Below are positions 7,177 to 18,843 of a stretch of 64,000 nt of DNA, piece by piece (positions within the stretch are counted from its first letter, which is position 1; every line of letters begins with the position of its first letter). The notes below the pieces were generated by a model, which saw nothing but the letters and a program-made list of their open reading frames with translations, searched no databases and was not told where the DNA came from. The position numbers were made by a program, and so were the translations under genes. Location: NCBI RefSeq assembly GCF_004923205.2, contig NZ_SELD02000001.1, positions 62,001-126,000 of the forward strand. Reading direction: 5' to 3'. This DNA is from Paracoccus aeridis (GTDB taxonomy: Bacteria; Pseudomonadota; Alphaproteobacteria; Rhodobacterales; Rhodobacteraceae).

Positions 7177-9674
7177 CGCTGCCGCCCGAGTTCCAGGACT
7201 GGTTCGCGCGGCAGGGCTGGGCGCCGCACCCGCACCAGCTCGCGCTGCTGGAGGCGCAGGGCGACACGCTGCTGATCGCGCCCACCGGCGGGGGCAAGAC
7301 GCTCGCGGGGTTCCTGCCGTCGCTGGTCGATCTCTCGCGCGGGCACCAGGGGCTGCACACGCTGTATGTGTCGCCCCTGAAGGCGCTCACGGCGGATATC
7401 GGGCGGAACCTCGCGCGCCCCGTCGCCGATCTCGCCCTGCCGATCCGGGTCGAGGACCGGACCGGCGACACCCGCAGCGCCGCGCGGCAGCGCCAGCGCA
7501 CCGATCCGCCGCAGATCCTGCTGACGACGCCCGAAAGCCTCGCGCTGATGCTGAGCTACCCCGAGGCGCCACGCATCTTCGGCAACCTGCGCCGCGTCGT
7601 GCTGGACGAACTGCACGCGCTGGCCGAGAACAAGCGCGGCGACCAGCTGATGCTGGGGCTGGCGCGGCTGAGGACGCTGTCGCCGGGCCTGACCGCGACC
7701 GGGCTGTCGGCGACGGTCGAGGATCCGGAGGCGCTGGCCGCCTTCATGGGCGGGGCGCGGGTGATCCATGCCGATCCCGGCCCCGATCCCGACATCGCGA
7801 TGCTGGCCACGTCGCGTCCAGCGCCGTGGGCCGGCGGTGGCGGGCACTACGCCGTGCCGGACGTGCTGGACGCGATCCGGGGCGCGAACACGACCATCGT
7901 GTTCATCAACACCCGCGCGCAGGCGGAGCTGTTCTTCCAGGCCGTCTGGGCCGCGAACGACGACAACCTGCCGATCGGCCTGCACCACGGATCGCTTTCC
8001 CGCGAGGCGCGGGGGCGGGTCGAGGCCGCGATGGCGGCGGGCGAGCTGCGGGCCGTGATCGCGACGGGAAGCCTCGACCTGGGGATCGACTGGGGCAACG
8101 TGGACCTGGTGATCCAGGTGGGCGCGCCGCGGAACGTCAAGCGGCTCGTGCAGCGGATCGGGCGCGCGAACCACCGCTACAACGCGCCCTCGCGCGCCCG
8201 GATCGTGCCCGCGAACCGGTTCGAGGTGATCGAGTGCGTGGCCGCGCTGGAGGCCGTGCGCGAGCATGACCTGGACGGCGACGACCGCGGGCCGGGGCCG
8301 CTCGACGTGCTGTGCCAGCACATCCTGCTGACGGCCTGCGCGGGGCCGTTCGCGGCGGACGCGCTGTTCGCCGAAGTTCGGACGGCGGGGCCGTACCGCG
8401 ATCTTTCGCGCGCCGACTTCGACGATTGCGTGCAGTTCTGCGCTACGGGGGGCTATGCGCTGAAAGCCTATGACCGCTGGCAGCGGCTGGTCGAGCGGGG
8501 CGGGCTGTGGGGCCTGCGCGACCCGCGCGCCGCGCGCGACCTGCGGATGAACGTCGGCACCATCGTCGAGGCGGAGATGCTGAAGGTCCGCTGGAAGCGC
8601 GGCGGCGGGCTGCTGGGCGAGGTCGAGGAATCCTTCGCCGCGACGCTGGTCCCCGGCGACACTTTCCTGACCGGCGGCCAGACCGTCCGCTACGAAGGCT
8701 TGCGCGAGCTGACGCTGGAGGTCACGCCGAACCCGCACAAGCAGCCGAAGATCGCGGTCTTCAGCGGATTGAAGCTCGCGACGTCGACGGAACTCAGCCA
8801 CCGGGTCCTCGCGCTGATCGGGGATCCCGCGCACTGGGACGCGCTGCCGCCCGACACCCGCGACTGGCTCGCGCTGCAGGACGGGATGTCGGCGCTGCCG
8901 CGGCCCGGAACGCTGGTGACGGAAAGCTTCCGCTACGACGGGCGCTGGCACTTCGCGCTGTATGGCTTTGCCGGGCGGAACGCGCTGCAGACGCTGGGGC
9001 TGCTGCTTACACGGACGATGGAGGTGGCGGGGCTGGGGCCGCTCGGCTTCCTGTCCACCGACTACGCGCTGCTGATCTGGTCGGTCGATCCGGTGACCGA
9101 TCCCGCGCCGCTTCTGGACCGCGAGGCCCTGCGCGAGGGTCTTGGCGCCTGGCTTGGCGACAACGCGGTGATGAAGCGGACCTTCCGCAACGTCGCGATC
9201 GTGTCGGGGCTGATCCAGCGCAACATGCCGGGCGGGCGGCGGACGGGGAAGCAGGCGACGTTTTCCAGCGACATCCTCTACGACACGCTCAGGCGCTATG
9301 ACCCGGACCACCTGCTGATGCGGATCACGGCGATCGAGGCGGGGCGGGGGCTGGTGGACTTCGGCCGGATCGAGGAGATGCTGGACCGATCCGCCGCCCT
9401 TGACCACCGGATGCTGGACCGCGTATCCCCGCTGGCCGCGCCCCTGATGCTGGAAATGGGGCGCGTCAGGATCGAGGGGCAGGGCCGGATGCGGCTCGCC
9501 GAGGCAGAGGCAGAGGCGATGATGCGCGACGCGGGACTGACGCTCACCGACGATCCGGCCGGCGCCGCGCAGGCGGCGGGACTGGACGGGGTGCGCCCCG
9601 TGGCGCCGGCGCCCGAGCCCAGGCGGCAGGCGCGCGGCCGGTCGCGCTCCCGCACGGTGCCGCTGGCGCGGTGA
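7173..9674 (+). CDS. Ligase-associated DEXH-box helicase (Lhr type)
   Basis: 833-residue superfamily 2 helicase. Walker A is APTGGGKT with Lys42; Walker B/DEXH is DELH at 145-148; motif III is LSAT near 176; motif VI is QRIGRANHR near 327. The long C-terminal half (Lhr core, winged-helix and beta-rich parts) is complete, ending in an Arg/Ser-rich tail RRQARGRSRSR. It translocates on and unwinds DNA, and in this gene neighbourhood is thought to supply substrates for the exonuclease and ligase. The start ATG overlaps the ligase stop. Confidence 0.92.
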   Translation: MTLPPEFQDWFARQGWAPHPHQLALLEAQGDTLLIAPTGGGKTLAGFLPSLVDLSRGHQGLHTLYVSPLKALTADIGRNLARPVADLALPIRVEDRTGDTRSAARQRQRTDPPQILLTTPESLALMLSYPEAPRIFGNLRRVVLDELHALAENKRGDQLMLGLARLRTLSPGLTATGLSATVEDPEALAAFMGGARVIHADPGPDPDIAMLATSRPAPWAGGGGHYAVPDVLDAIRGANTTIVFINTRAQAELFFQAVWAANDDNLPIGLHHGSLSREARGRVEAAMAAGELRAVIATGSLDLGIDWGNVDLVIQVGAPRNVKRLVQRIGRANHRYNAPSRARIVPANRFEVIECVAALEAVREHDLDGDDRGPGPLDVLCQHILLTACAGPFAADALFAEVRTAGPYRDLSRADFDDCVQFCATGGYALKAYDRWQRLVERGGLWGLRDPRAARDLRMNVGTIVEAEMLKVRWKRGGGLLGEVEESFAATLVPGDTFLTGGQTVRYEGLRELTLEVTPNPHKQPKIAVFSGLKLATSTELSHRVLALIGDPAHWDALPPDTRDWLALQDGMSALPRPGTLVTESFRYDGRWHFALYGFAGRNALQTLGLLLTRTMEVAGLGPLGFLSTDYALLIWSVDPVTDPAPLLDREALREGLGAWLGDNAVMKRTFRNVAIVSGLIQRNMPGGRRTGKQATFSSDILYDTLRRYDPDHLLMRITAIEAGRGLVDFGRIEEMLDRSAALDHRMLDRVSPLAAPLMLEMGRVRIEGQGRMRLAEAEAEAMMRDAGLTLTDDPAGAAQAAGLDGVRPVAPAPEPRRQARGRSRSRTVPLAR

Positions 9675-9681
9675 GGGTCGG

Positions 9682-10386
9682 GTGAGCACGGGGTTCGCGT
9701 TCCAGTGGCAGGGGCTCGCGGTCGAGGCGCGCTGTTCCGGCGCGCTGTGGTGGCCCGAGCGGCGTTGGCTGATCGTGTCCGACCTGCATCTGGGGAAATC
9801 CGAGCGGATGGCCCGGCGCGGCGGGGCGCTGTTGCCGCCCTATGACGGGCTGGAAACGCTGCGGCGGCTGGCCGAGGAGATCGAGGCGCTAGGGCCCGCC
9901 CGCGTCGTCAGCCTTGGCGACGGGTTCGACGACGACGCGGCGGCGGACGCGCTGGCGGGCGACGTGGCGGATCGGCTGGCTGCGCTGGCCGCCGGGCGCG
10001 ACTGGCTGTGGATCGCCGGCAACCACGATCCGGCGGTCCCCGCGGCCCGTCTGCCGGGGCGTCACGCGGGGGAGACGCGGATGGGCGCGGTCACGCTGCG
10101 CCACATCGCGCGTCCGGGGCAGGGGCCGGACATCAGCGGCCACTACCACCCCGTCGTGCCCCTGGCGGGTGCGCGCAGGCGGGCGGCGCTGGTCGGCGCG
10201 CGGCACCTGATCCTGCCGGCGTTCGGCAGCTACACCGGCGGGCTGTCCGCCGACGATCCGGCGCTTGCCGGGCTGATCGGGCCGGGCTTTGCCGTGGCTT
10301 GCGTCCACCGGGCGCTGCCGGTGCCGCTGGCGCCTTCGGGCGCGGGGCGCGGCAGGGTGCAGCCGGGGATCCGGCTGCGGCGCTGA
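9682..10386 (+). CDS. pdeM: Ligase-associated DNA damage response endonuclease PdeM
   Basis: 234-residue calcineurin-type metallophosphoesterase, last gene of the ligase cassette. All metal-binding motifs are present: DLH (Asp34, His36), GDGFDD (Asp80), GNHD (Asn114, His115) and GHYHP (His154, His156). It starts with GTG at 9682, seven bases after the helicase stop. The C-terminal Arg/Gly-rich tail (GRGRVQPGIRLRR) may bind nucleic acid. In this cassette it is believed to cleave DNA or remove end groups. A strong hairpin terminator follows, marking the operon end. Confidence 0.9.
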   Translation: MSTGFAFQWQGLAVEARCSGALWWPERRWLIVSDLHLGKSERMARRGGALLPPYDGLETLRRLAEEIEALGPARVVSLGDGFDDDAAADALAGDVADRLAALAAGRDWLWIAGNHDPAVPAARLPGRHAGETRMGAVTLRHIARPGQGPDISGHYHPVVPLAGARRRAALVGARHLILPAFGSYTGGLSADDPALAGLIGPGFAVACVHRALPVPLAPSGAGRGRVQPGIRLRR

Positions 10387-10443
10387 CGGGGACTCCGCCT
10401 GCGGCGCCGAGGACGGGACCCTGCAACGGCGAAGCCGAACGGA

Positions 10444-10470
10444 AAAGGCCGCGCACCGGGCGCGGCCTTT
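10444..10470. terminator. Bidirectional terminator between pdeM and barrel protein gene
   Basis: Perfect 11-bp inverted repeat AAAGGCCGCGC / GCGCGGCCTTT with a 5-base loop. A-rich and T-rich flanks on both sides let it act in both directions, ending the repair operon from the left and the minus-strand outer membrane protein gene from the right. Confidence 0.85.
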
Positions 10471-10491
10471 CGCAATCTTCGGGTCGGCGGA

Positions 10492-11202
10492 TCAGAACTT
10501 GAAGTTCACGCCGACCTTGACGTTCGAGAAGCTCGGCGAGGCGTTGGTAGTGAAGCCGCCGCCCACACCCACGTCGGTGGTGCCGAAATCGCTGTATTCG
10601 TATTCGCCGGTCACCGACATGCGGTCGCTGAACATCTTTTCCACGCCCAGACCCACGACATAGCCGTCGGCATCGTATTCTTCCTCGACACCGCTGACGG
10701 TGTAGGTGAAGTTGCCGCGCTGCCAGCCGGCGATCCCGTAGACCATCGTCTCGGGCTGGACCAGGTAGCCGGTCTTCAGCTTGAGCGCGAGGACGTTGTC
10801 CACTTCGCTTTCGACGGTGCCGCTGCCGAGCGGGCCGGCGTAGTCGAACTTGTCGTCGATGTTGCTGGCCATGTAGGACAGTTCCGGCCCGAAGACCCAG
10901 CGGTCGCGCTGCCAGCGATAGCCGATATGCGCGTCGAGGTTGAGGCCCGAGATTTCGGCCTTGCCGACATCGCCGAGGAAGCTGCCGCCGGGCGAGAACC
11001 TGCCGACATCGTCATCGCCGCCGAAGGCGTAGCCGAGCGTCAGGCCGGCGTAGCCGCCCTGCCATGCGCCGGCGACGGGCGCCGTAACGACCGGGGTGAC
11101 GGGCTCGGGCTCGACGACCGGGGCGACATAGCCGCCAGCCTGTGCCGAAGCGGTGAATCCGAGCGCGATCGCGGCGGCCAGCGAGAGGGAGGTATAACGC
11201 AT
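10492..11202 (-). CDS. Outer membrane beta-barrel protein (Omp25/Opa-like)
   Basis: 236 residues with a signal peptide MRYTSLSLAAAIALGFTASAQA, cleaved near residue 22. The mature part begins with a Pro/Val-rich stretch (VVEPEPVTPVVTAPVAG), then GGYAGLTLGYAFGG, alternating hydrophobic strands (eight-strand class by length) and ends NVKVGVNFKF, with the C-terminal Phe typical of barrel assembly. Start 11202 is preferred over 11220 since AGGAG sits seven bases before it. The function is likely structural or adhesive; nothing specific can be read. Confidence 0.85.
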   Translation of the reverse strand: MRYTSLSLAAAIALGFTASAQAGGYVAPVVEPEPVTPVVTAPVAGAWQGGYAGLTLGYAFGGDDDVGRFSPGGSFLGDVGKAEISGLNLDAHIGYRWQRDRWVFGPELSYMASNIDDKFDYAGPLGSGTVESEVDNVLALKLKTGYLVQPETMVYGIAGWQRGNFTYTVSGVEEEYDADGYVVGLGVEKMFSDRMSVTGEYEYSDFGTTDVGVGGGFTTNASPSFSNVKVGVNFKF

Positions 11203-11262
11203 CAACAGTCTCCTAGACATACTTCAATAGACCCGACGGGCTTGAGCCTTCCCCCGCACAAC

Positions 11263-11292
11263 GTAATAGGGGCTTCGCGGTTCGCGGGACAA
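11263..11292 (-). promoter_or_regulatory. Candidate promoter of barrel protein gene
   Basis: On the minus strand TTGTCC (11287-11292) and TATTAC (11263-11268) are 18 bases apart, about 60 bases upstream of the ATG at 11202. This is a reasonable sigma-70-like match and no better one was seen in the gap. Confidence 0.4.
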
Positions 11293-11357
11293 CCTGCGCC
11301 GCGCGATTTCCTGCGGGGTGTCGCATTTCGGCCATAGCTCGCTTGGCGGTTGATCCG

Positions 11358-13851
<2,494 letters not shown>

Positions 13852-13911
13852 GAGAAACACACAATATTTTGCGGGTTTCCGCCATGCGCGACGGGGTGGG
13901 CGGGGCCTTGC

Positions 13912-14877
13912 CTAGCTTTCCTTGACGTAAGGCTCGCCGCCCGCGCGCGGGGGCGTGGCGCGGCCGATGAAACCGGCCAGGATGATGACCGTCAGGATGT
14001 AGGGAAGCGCGTTCATGAACATCGACGGCACCGTGAAGGGGCCGAGGTCGATGCCGGGAAAGCGGTTTGCCACCGCCTCCATCAGCCCGAACAGGAAGGT
14101 GGCGCCCAGTGCGCGCCAGGGGCGCCAGTTGGCGAAGATCAGCGCGGCCAGCGCGATGTAGCCGCGCCCCGCCGACATCTCCTTGACGAACCCCGCCGAC
14201 AGGCCGGTCGCGAGATAGGCGCCCGCAAGCCCCGTCAGCAGGCCGGTGATGGCGATGGCGGTCCAGCGCAGCCGCGTCACCGACACGCCCGCCGTGTCGA
14301 CCGAGGCCGGGTTTTCGCCCACCGCCCGCAGCCGCAGCCCGAAGCGGGTGCGGTAGAGCAGCCACCAGGTCGCGGGCACCGCGAGAAGCGCGACATAGAC
14401 CAGCGGCGTGTGCCCGGACAGGACGTCGGCGTAAAGCGGCCCGATCACCGGGACCGGCGCGATCTGCGCCGCGAAGGGCAGCTGCCATTCGGCGAACCGC
14501 GCCGCCCCGTCCAGCGCCGGGGTGCGCCCGCCGAGGCCGAACCACGTCTGCCCCAGCAGCACGGTGAGGCCCGAGGCGAGGAAGTTGATCGCCACCCCGG
14601 AAATCAGCTGGTTGCCGCGGAAGGTGATCGACGCGGCCCCGTGGACCAGCGACAGCGCCGCCGATCCCGCGACCCCGGCGGCCAGGCCGATCCAGACGTT
14701 GCCGGTGACAGCGGCCGCCGCGGCGGATGCGAAGGCCGCCATCAGCATCTTGCCTTCCAGCCCGATGTCGAAGATGCCCGAGCGTTCCGAGAACAGCCCC
14801 GCGAGGCACGCCAGCAGCAGCGGCGTCATCAGCCGCACGGCGCTGTCGAGGATCTGGATGACGGTCGCGAAATCCAT
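13912..14877 (-). CDS. BMP-type ABC importer, permease 2
   Basis: 321-residue inner-membrane permease of the branched-chain/ribose-like permease superfamily, in the subgroup paired with basic membrane lipoproteins (NupQ/YufQ type). About eight to ten helices are visible, and ERSGIFDIGLEGKMLMAAF near residue 31 is the family's signature with the EGxM segment that contacts the ATPase. It is the last gene of the operon, one base after the first permease. Together the two permeases form the membrane channel for a nucleoside-like substrate. The ~120-base gap to gyrB carries the gyrB promoter. Confidence 0.88.
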   Translation of the reverse strand: MDFATVIQILDSAVRLMTPLLLACLAGLFSERSGIFDIGLEGKMLMAAFASAAAAAVTGNVWIGLAAGVAGSAALSLVHGAASITFRGNQLISGVAINFLASGLTVLLGQTWFGLGGRTPALDGAARFAEWQLPFAAQIAPVPVIGPLYADVLSGHTPLVYVALLAVPATWWLLYRTRFGLRLRAVGENPASVDTAGVSVTRLRWTAIAITGLLTGLAGAYLATGLSAGFVKEMSAGRGYIALAALIFANWRPWRALGATFLFGLMEAVANRFPGIDLGPFTVPSMFMNALPYILTVIILAGFIGRATPPRAGGEPYVKES

Positions 14878-14878
14878 G

Positions 14879-15958
14879 TCAGCGCCGTCCCCACAGCCGT
14901 TCCAGCGGCATCCGCACCATGTTGTCCAGCGCCCCCGTGAACAGGATCACCAGCGCCTGAATCACGGTGATCAGCTCGCGCGGGATAGAGGTCCAGAGCG
15001 CCAGCTCCGCCCCGCCCTGGTAGAGGAAGCCGAAGAGGATCGCCGCCAGCAGGATCCCGAACGGGTGGTTGCGCCCCATCAGCGCGACCGCGATCCCGAT
15101 GAAGCCCGCGCCCTCGACGCTGTTCAGAAGCAGGCGTTCCGCCTCGCCCATGACGTTGTTGACGGCCATGAGCCCGGCGAGCGCGCCGGAAATCAGCATC
15201 GCGACCACGGTGATCCGCACCGGCGAGATGCCGGCGTAGCGGGCCGCACGCTCGGACCGGCCGAAGGAACGGATCTCGTAGCCGAGCCGGGTGCGCCAGA
15301 TCAGCAGCCAGACGAGGGCGCAGGCCGCGACCGCGATCAGGAAGGTGATGTTGGCGGGAGTATTCTTGCCCCACTCGATCCCCGCGCTTGCGGCGAGGTC
15401 GGTGAGCTTGGGCAGGTGCGTCCCGTCCGGGAACCGGGCCGAGGCCGGGTCCATGCTGCCCACGGGCCGCATCAGGTTCACGAGGACGTAGTTCAGAAGC
15501 GCCGCGGCGATGAAGTTGAACATGATCGTCGTGATGACGATGTGGCTGCCGCGCCTGGCCTGCAGGATCGCGGGCACGAAGGCCCAGGCCGCGCCGAACA
15601 GCGCCGCGCCGATCATCGCGGCGGGCAGCGCCAGCCCCCAGTGCGGCCACGGCAGCGCCAGCGCCACCAGCGCGACGCCCAGGCCGCCCAGCGTGGCCTG
15701 CCCCTCGGCCCCGATGTTGAACAGCCCCGCATGGCTCGCGACCGCGACGGCCAGCGCGGTGAAGATGAAGTTCGTCGCGTAGTAGAGGGTGAAGCCCCAG
15801 CCGTAGCTCGACCCCAGCGCGCCCGTGACCATGGTGGTCAGCGCCGTCCACGGGTTCTCGCCAATCGCGAGGATCACCAGCGCCGAGATGGCGAAGGCGA
15901 GGACCAGCGACAGCAGCGGCGTCAGGACGATGTCGGCCCAGCGGGGCAGGCGGGTCAT
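14879..15958 (-). CDS. BMP-type ABC importer, permease 1
   Basis: 359-residue permease of the NupP/YufP type. HAGLFNIGAEGQATLGGLGV (near residues 76-95) is the conserved ATPase-coupling signature. Around nine hydrophobic helices are visible. A long insert after the middle helices (VNLMRPVGSMDPASARFPDG) faces the periplasm and is typical of this permease. It follows the ATPase gene directly, with one base between the stop and the ATG, which implies coupled translation. Confidence 0.88.
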   Translation of the reverse strand: MTRLPRWADIVLTPLLSLVLAFAISALVILAIGENPWTALTTMVTGALGSSYGWGFTLYYATNFIFTALAVAVASHAGLFNIGAEGQATLGGLGVALVALALPWPHWGLALPAAMIGAALFGAAWAFVPAILQARRGSHIVITTIMFNFIAAALLNYVLVNLMRPVGSMDPASARFPDGTHLPKLTDLAASAGIEWGKNTPANITFLIAVAACALVWLLIWRTRLGYEIRSFGRSERAARYAGISPVRITVVAMLISGALAGLMAVNNVMGEAERLLLNSVEGAGFIGIAVALMGRNHPFGILLAAILFGFLYQGGAELALWTSIPRELITVIQALVILFTGALDNMVRMPLERLWGRR

Positions 15959-17722
15959 TCAGATGATCCCCTTGGAGGGCGAGGGCGAGGCGGGGCCGGC
16001 ATCGGACGGGCGGTCGCGGCCCGGATCGAACGGCGGCGCGGGGCCGCCGACCTCGGGCGGGATGCCGTCTTCGGGCGCAGTCGTGGCCGGGTCGAGGCCC
16101 GCCATCAGCAGGCCGAGTTCGCCCGCGTCGGTCTGGCCGGGCAGGCGTTCGCCCATGATCCGGCCGTCGAACATCACCGCGATGCGGTCGGACAGCTGCA
16201 TGATCTCGTCCAACTCGACGCTGACCAGCAGGATCGCGCGGCCCGCGTCGCGCAAGCCGATGATGCGGCGGTGGATGAACTCGATCGCGCCGATGTCGAC
16301 GCCGCGCGTCGGCTGGCCGATCAGAAGGACGGTCGGGTCGTTCTCGATCTCGCGCGCGACGACCAGCTTCTGCTGGTTCCCGCCCGAGAAGTTGCGCGAG
16401 GCGAGGTCCGGGTCGCGCGGGCGGACGTCGAACTGATCCATCCACGCCGCCGCCTCGGCGCGCATCGCGGCCGTGTCCATCAGCCACCCGCGGCCATAGC
16501 GGGCCCGGTCGTGATAGCCGAAGGCGGTGTTTTCCCAGGCGGCGAAGTCCATGATCAGGCCCTCGGCCTGCCGGTCCTCGGGGATGTGGCCGATGCCCGC
16601 ATCGCGCCGCGCGCCCGCGTCGGTGCGGGTGAGCGGCAGGGGGCGGCCGTTCAGGGTCAGCCGGCCCTCGACCTTCGCGCCCGGCTCGGGATAGCCGCCC
16701 AGGATCTCCATCAGCGCGCTCTGCCCGTTGCCGCTGACCCCGGCGAGGCCCAGGATCTCGCCCGCCCGCAAGCTCAGGTCGATGCCGCGCAGGCGCTCGA
16801 CCCCGTCCTTGTCGACCATCCGCAGGCCCTTGAGGTCGAGGACGGCGGGGCCGGGCACGGCGGGCGTCCTGCCGCTGTCCAGAAGCACCTTGCGCCCCAC
16901 CATCGCCTCGGCCAGCCGTTCCGGCGAGGTGTCGCGCGTGGGCATGGTCGTAACGATCTCGCCGCGCCGCATGACGCTGACGGTGTCGGTGATGTCCATG
17001 ATCTCGCGCAGCTTGTGGGTAATCAGGACGATGGTCTTGCCCTGGTCGCGCAGGCCCCCGAGGATGCGGAACAGGTGGTCCGCCTCGGCAGGCGTCAGGA
17101 CGCCGGTGGGTTCGTCGAGGATCAGGATCTCGGCCCGGCGGTACAGCGCCTTGAGGATCTCGACCCGCTGCTGGTGGCCCACCGACAGCGTCTCGACGGT
17201 GCGGTCGGGATCGACCTGCAGGTCGTAGTCGGCGGCGAGGCGCTGCAGTTCCCCCCGCGCGCGGGCCAGCGAGCCGCGCAGCCAGGGGCCGTCCTCGGCG
17301 CCGAGGATGACGTTCTCGAGGACGGTGAAGTTCGGGACCAGCTTGAAGTGCTGGAACACCATGCCGATGCCTGCCCGGATGGCGGTCTGGCTGTCGGTGA
17401 TCGCGATCTCGCGCCCGCCGATGCGGATCGTGCCCGCGTCGGGGCGGTAGAAGCCGTAGAGGATCGACATCAGCGTGGACTTGCCCGCGCCGTTCTCGCC
17501 CACGATGCCGTGGATCGACCCGCGCGCGACCGTCAGGTCGATGTCCTTGTTGGCCTGCACGGGGCCGAACGACTTCGAGATGCCGCGCAGCTCGATCGCC
17601 GCCGGCGCGCCGCCAGCCGATGCGCCAGCCGGTGCACCAGCCCATGCGCCTGCCGGTGCGGCGGCCGCGCCGAAGCCGGGGCCTTGCGCGGGCCCCGGTT
17701 CATGTTCGCCGCTGGGGATCAT
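15959..17722 (-). CDS. BMP-type ABC importer, duplicated ATPase
   Basis: 587-residue ATP-binding protein with two ABC domains, as in ribose and nucleoside importers. Domain 1 has Walker A GENGAGKS near residue 75 and the signature LSVGHQQRVEILKALYR; domain 2 has GVSGNGQS near 331 and FSGGNQQKLVVAREI. The first ~40 residues are an Ala/Gly/Pro-rich repeat (AGAWAGAPAGASAGGAPAA) not usual for the family and made of imperfect 12-base DNA repeats. No later start fits well, since domain 1 begins IELRGISKSFG without an ATG or GTG. The start overlaps the binding-protein stop (ATGA). Confidence 0.9.
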   Translation of the reverse strand: MIPSGEHEPGPAQGPGFGAAAAPAGAWAGAPAGASAGGAPAAIELRGISKSFGPVQANKDIDLTVARGSIHGIVGENGAGKSTLMSILYGFYRPDAGTIRIGGREIAITDSQTAIRAGIGMVFQHFKLVPNFTVLENVILGAEDGPWLRGSLARARGELQRLAADYDLQVDPDRTVETLSVGHQQRVEILKALYRRAEILILDEPTGVLTPAEADHLFRILGGLRDQGKTIVLITHKLREIMDITDTVSVMRRGEIVTTMPTRDTSPERLAEAMVGRKVLLDSGRTPAVPGPAVLDLKGLRMVDKDGVERLRGIDLSLRAGEILGLAGVSGNGQSALMEILGGYPEPGAKVEGRLTLNGRPLPLTRTDAGARRDAGIGHIPEDRQAEGLIMDFAAWENTAFGYHDRARYGRGWLMDTAAMRAEAAAWMDQFDVRPRDPDLASRNFSGGNQQKLVVAREIENDPTVLLIGQPTRGVDIGAIEFIHRRIIGLRDAGRAILLVSVELDEIMQLSDRIAVMFDGRIMGERLPGQTDAGELGLLMAGLDPATTAPEDGIPPEVGGPAPPFDPGRDRPSDAGPASPSPSKGII

Positions 17723-18708
17723 TCCACCGGGCAGGCGTTGTCGGTCATGTAGTCGTGGACCTTGGTCTCGCCCGCGATGATCTTCGCCTTGGCGTCATCG
17801 ACCGCCGCCGTCATCTCGGCCGTGATCAGCGGCTTGTTGTTGTCGTCCATCGCCAGCCCCACGCCGTCGGACTTCAGGTCCATGACCTTGACCCCCGGCT
17901 CGACCGCGGTGCCCGCCTTGAACGCGTCGTAGACCGAGTTGTCCACGCGCTTGAGGACCGAGGTCAGGACCTTGCCGGGGTGCAGGTGGTTCTGGTTGCT
18001 GTCGACGCCGACCGACAGGATGCCTTCGTCGGCCGCCGCCTGAAGCACGCCGATGCCGGTGCCGCCGGCCGCGGCATAGATCACGTCGGCGCCCTGCGCG
18101 ATCTGCGCGCGGGCGAGTTCCGCGCCCTTCACCGGGTCGTTCCACGCGGCGGGCGTGGTGCCGGTGAAGTTCGTCACCACCTTGCCGTCGGGCCGCGCGG
18201 CCATGAAGCCCTGCGCGAAGCCGCACCGGAACTTGTGGATCAGCGGGATGTCCATGCCGCCGATGAAGCCTGCCGTGCCGGATTTCGACGCCATCCCGGC
18301 CAGGATGCCTGCGAGGTAGGAGCCTTCGGGTTCGTTGTACACGACCGACTGCACGTTCGGCTGCTCGACCACGGTGTCGATGATGACGAAGCGGGTGTCG
18401 GGATAGTCAGGCGCGACCTGGTTCAGCACGTCGGCGAAGGCGAAGCCGGTGGTCACGATCGGGTTCGCGCCCGTTTCGGCCAGCCGGCGCAGCGCCTGTT
18501 CGCGCTGGGCCTCGGACTGCATCTCAAGTTCCTTGTAGGTGCCGCCGGTTTCGTCGGCCCAGCGCTGCGCGCCGGCATAGGCCGCCTCGTTGAACGACTT
18601 GTCGAACTTGCCGCCCAGGTCGAAGATCAGCGCGGGCTCGGCCAGCGCGCCGGTCGCGGTCAGCGCGAGCGTGGCGCCGCCGGCCAGAAGGGATTTCAGG
18701 AAGGTCAT
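17719..18708 (-). CDS. BMP-family substrate-binding protein
   Basis: 329-residue periplasmic receptor of the basic membrane protein family, whose known members bind nucleosides. The signal peptide MTFLKSLLAGGATLALTATGALA is cleaved near residue 23; no lipobox Cys is present, so it should be a soluble periplasmic protein. DLGGKFDKSFNEAAYAGAQRW and YLAGILAGMASKSGTAGFIGG are family segments. A final Cys pair is suggested by FRCGF and NACPVE. It leads the four-gene import operon. Adenine deaminase lies 6 kb away, but a nucleoside substrate is inference from family only. Confidence 0.88.
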   Translation of the reverse strand: MTFLKSLLAGGATLALTATGALAEPALIFDLGGKFDKSFNEAAYAGAQRWADETGGTYKELEMQSEAQREQALRRLAETGANPIVTTGFAFADVLNQVAPDYPDTRFVIIDTVVEQPNVQSVVYNEPEGSYLAGILAGMASKSGTAGFIGGMDIPLIHKFRCGFAQGFMAARPDGKVVTNFTGTTPAAWNDPVKGAELARAQIAQGADVIYAAAGGTGIGVLQAAADEGILSVGVDSNQNHLHPGKVLTSVLKRVDNSVYDAFKAGTAVEPGVKVMDLKSDGVGLAMDDNNKPLITAEMTAAVDDAKAKIIAGETKVHDYMTDNACPVE

Positions 18709-18785
18709 GAGGGCACCTCGTGCGTGGGCGTGAGCGGGGCAGGCGGCCCGTAGGGCTGTCCGGGCGGATTGCCCGGCGACTGCCA

Positions 18786-18824
18786 GATTGCGCAGATTAG
18801 TGCAATCGAAGCCTTTGGCGTCAA
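18786..18824 (-). promoter_or_regulatory. Candidate promoter/operator of the BMP operon
   Basis: On the minus strand TTGACG (18819-18824) and TAATCT (18794-18799) are 19 bases apart. An inverted repeat GATTGC-N10-GCAATC (18786-18807) sits across the -10 box, the place for a repressor. The gap to the ATG at 18708 is otherwise plain. Spacing is long, so this is tentative. Confidence 0.35.
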
Positions 18825-18843
18825 CGGGATTCGTGCCGCGCCG

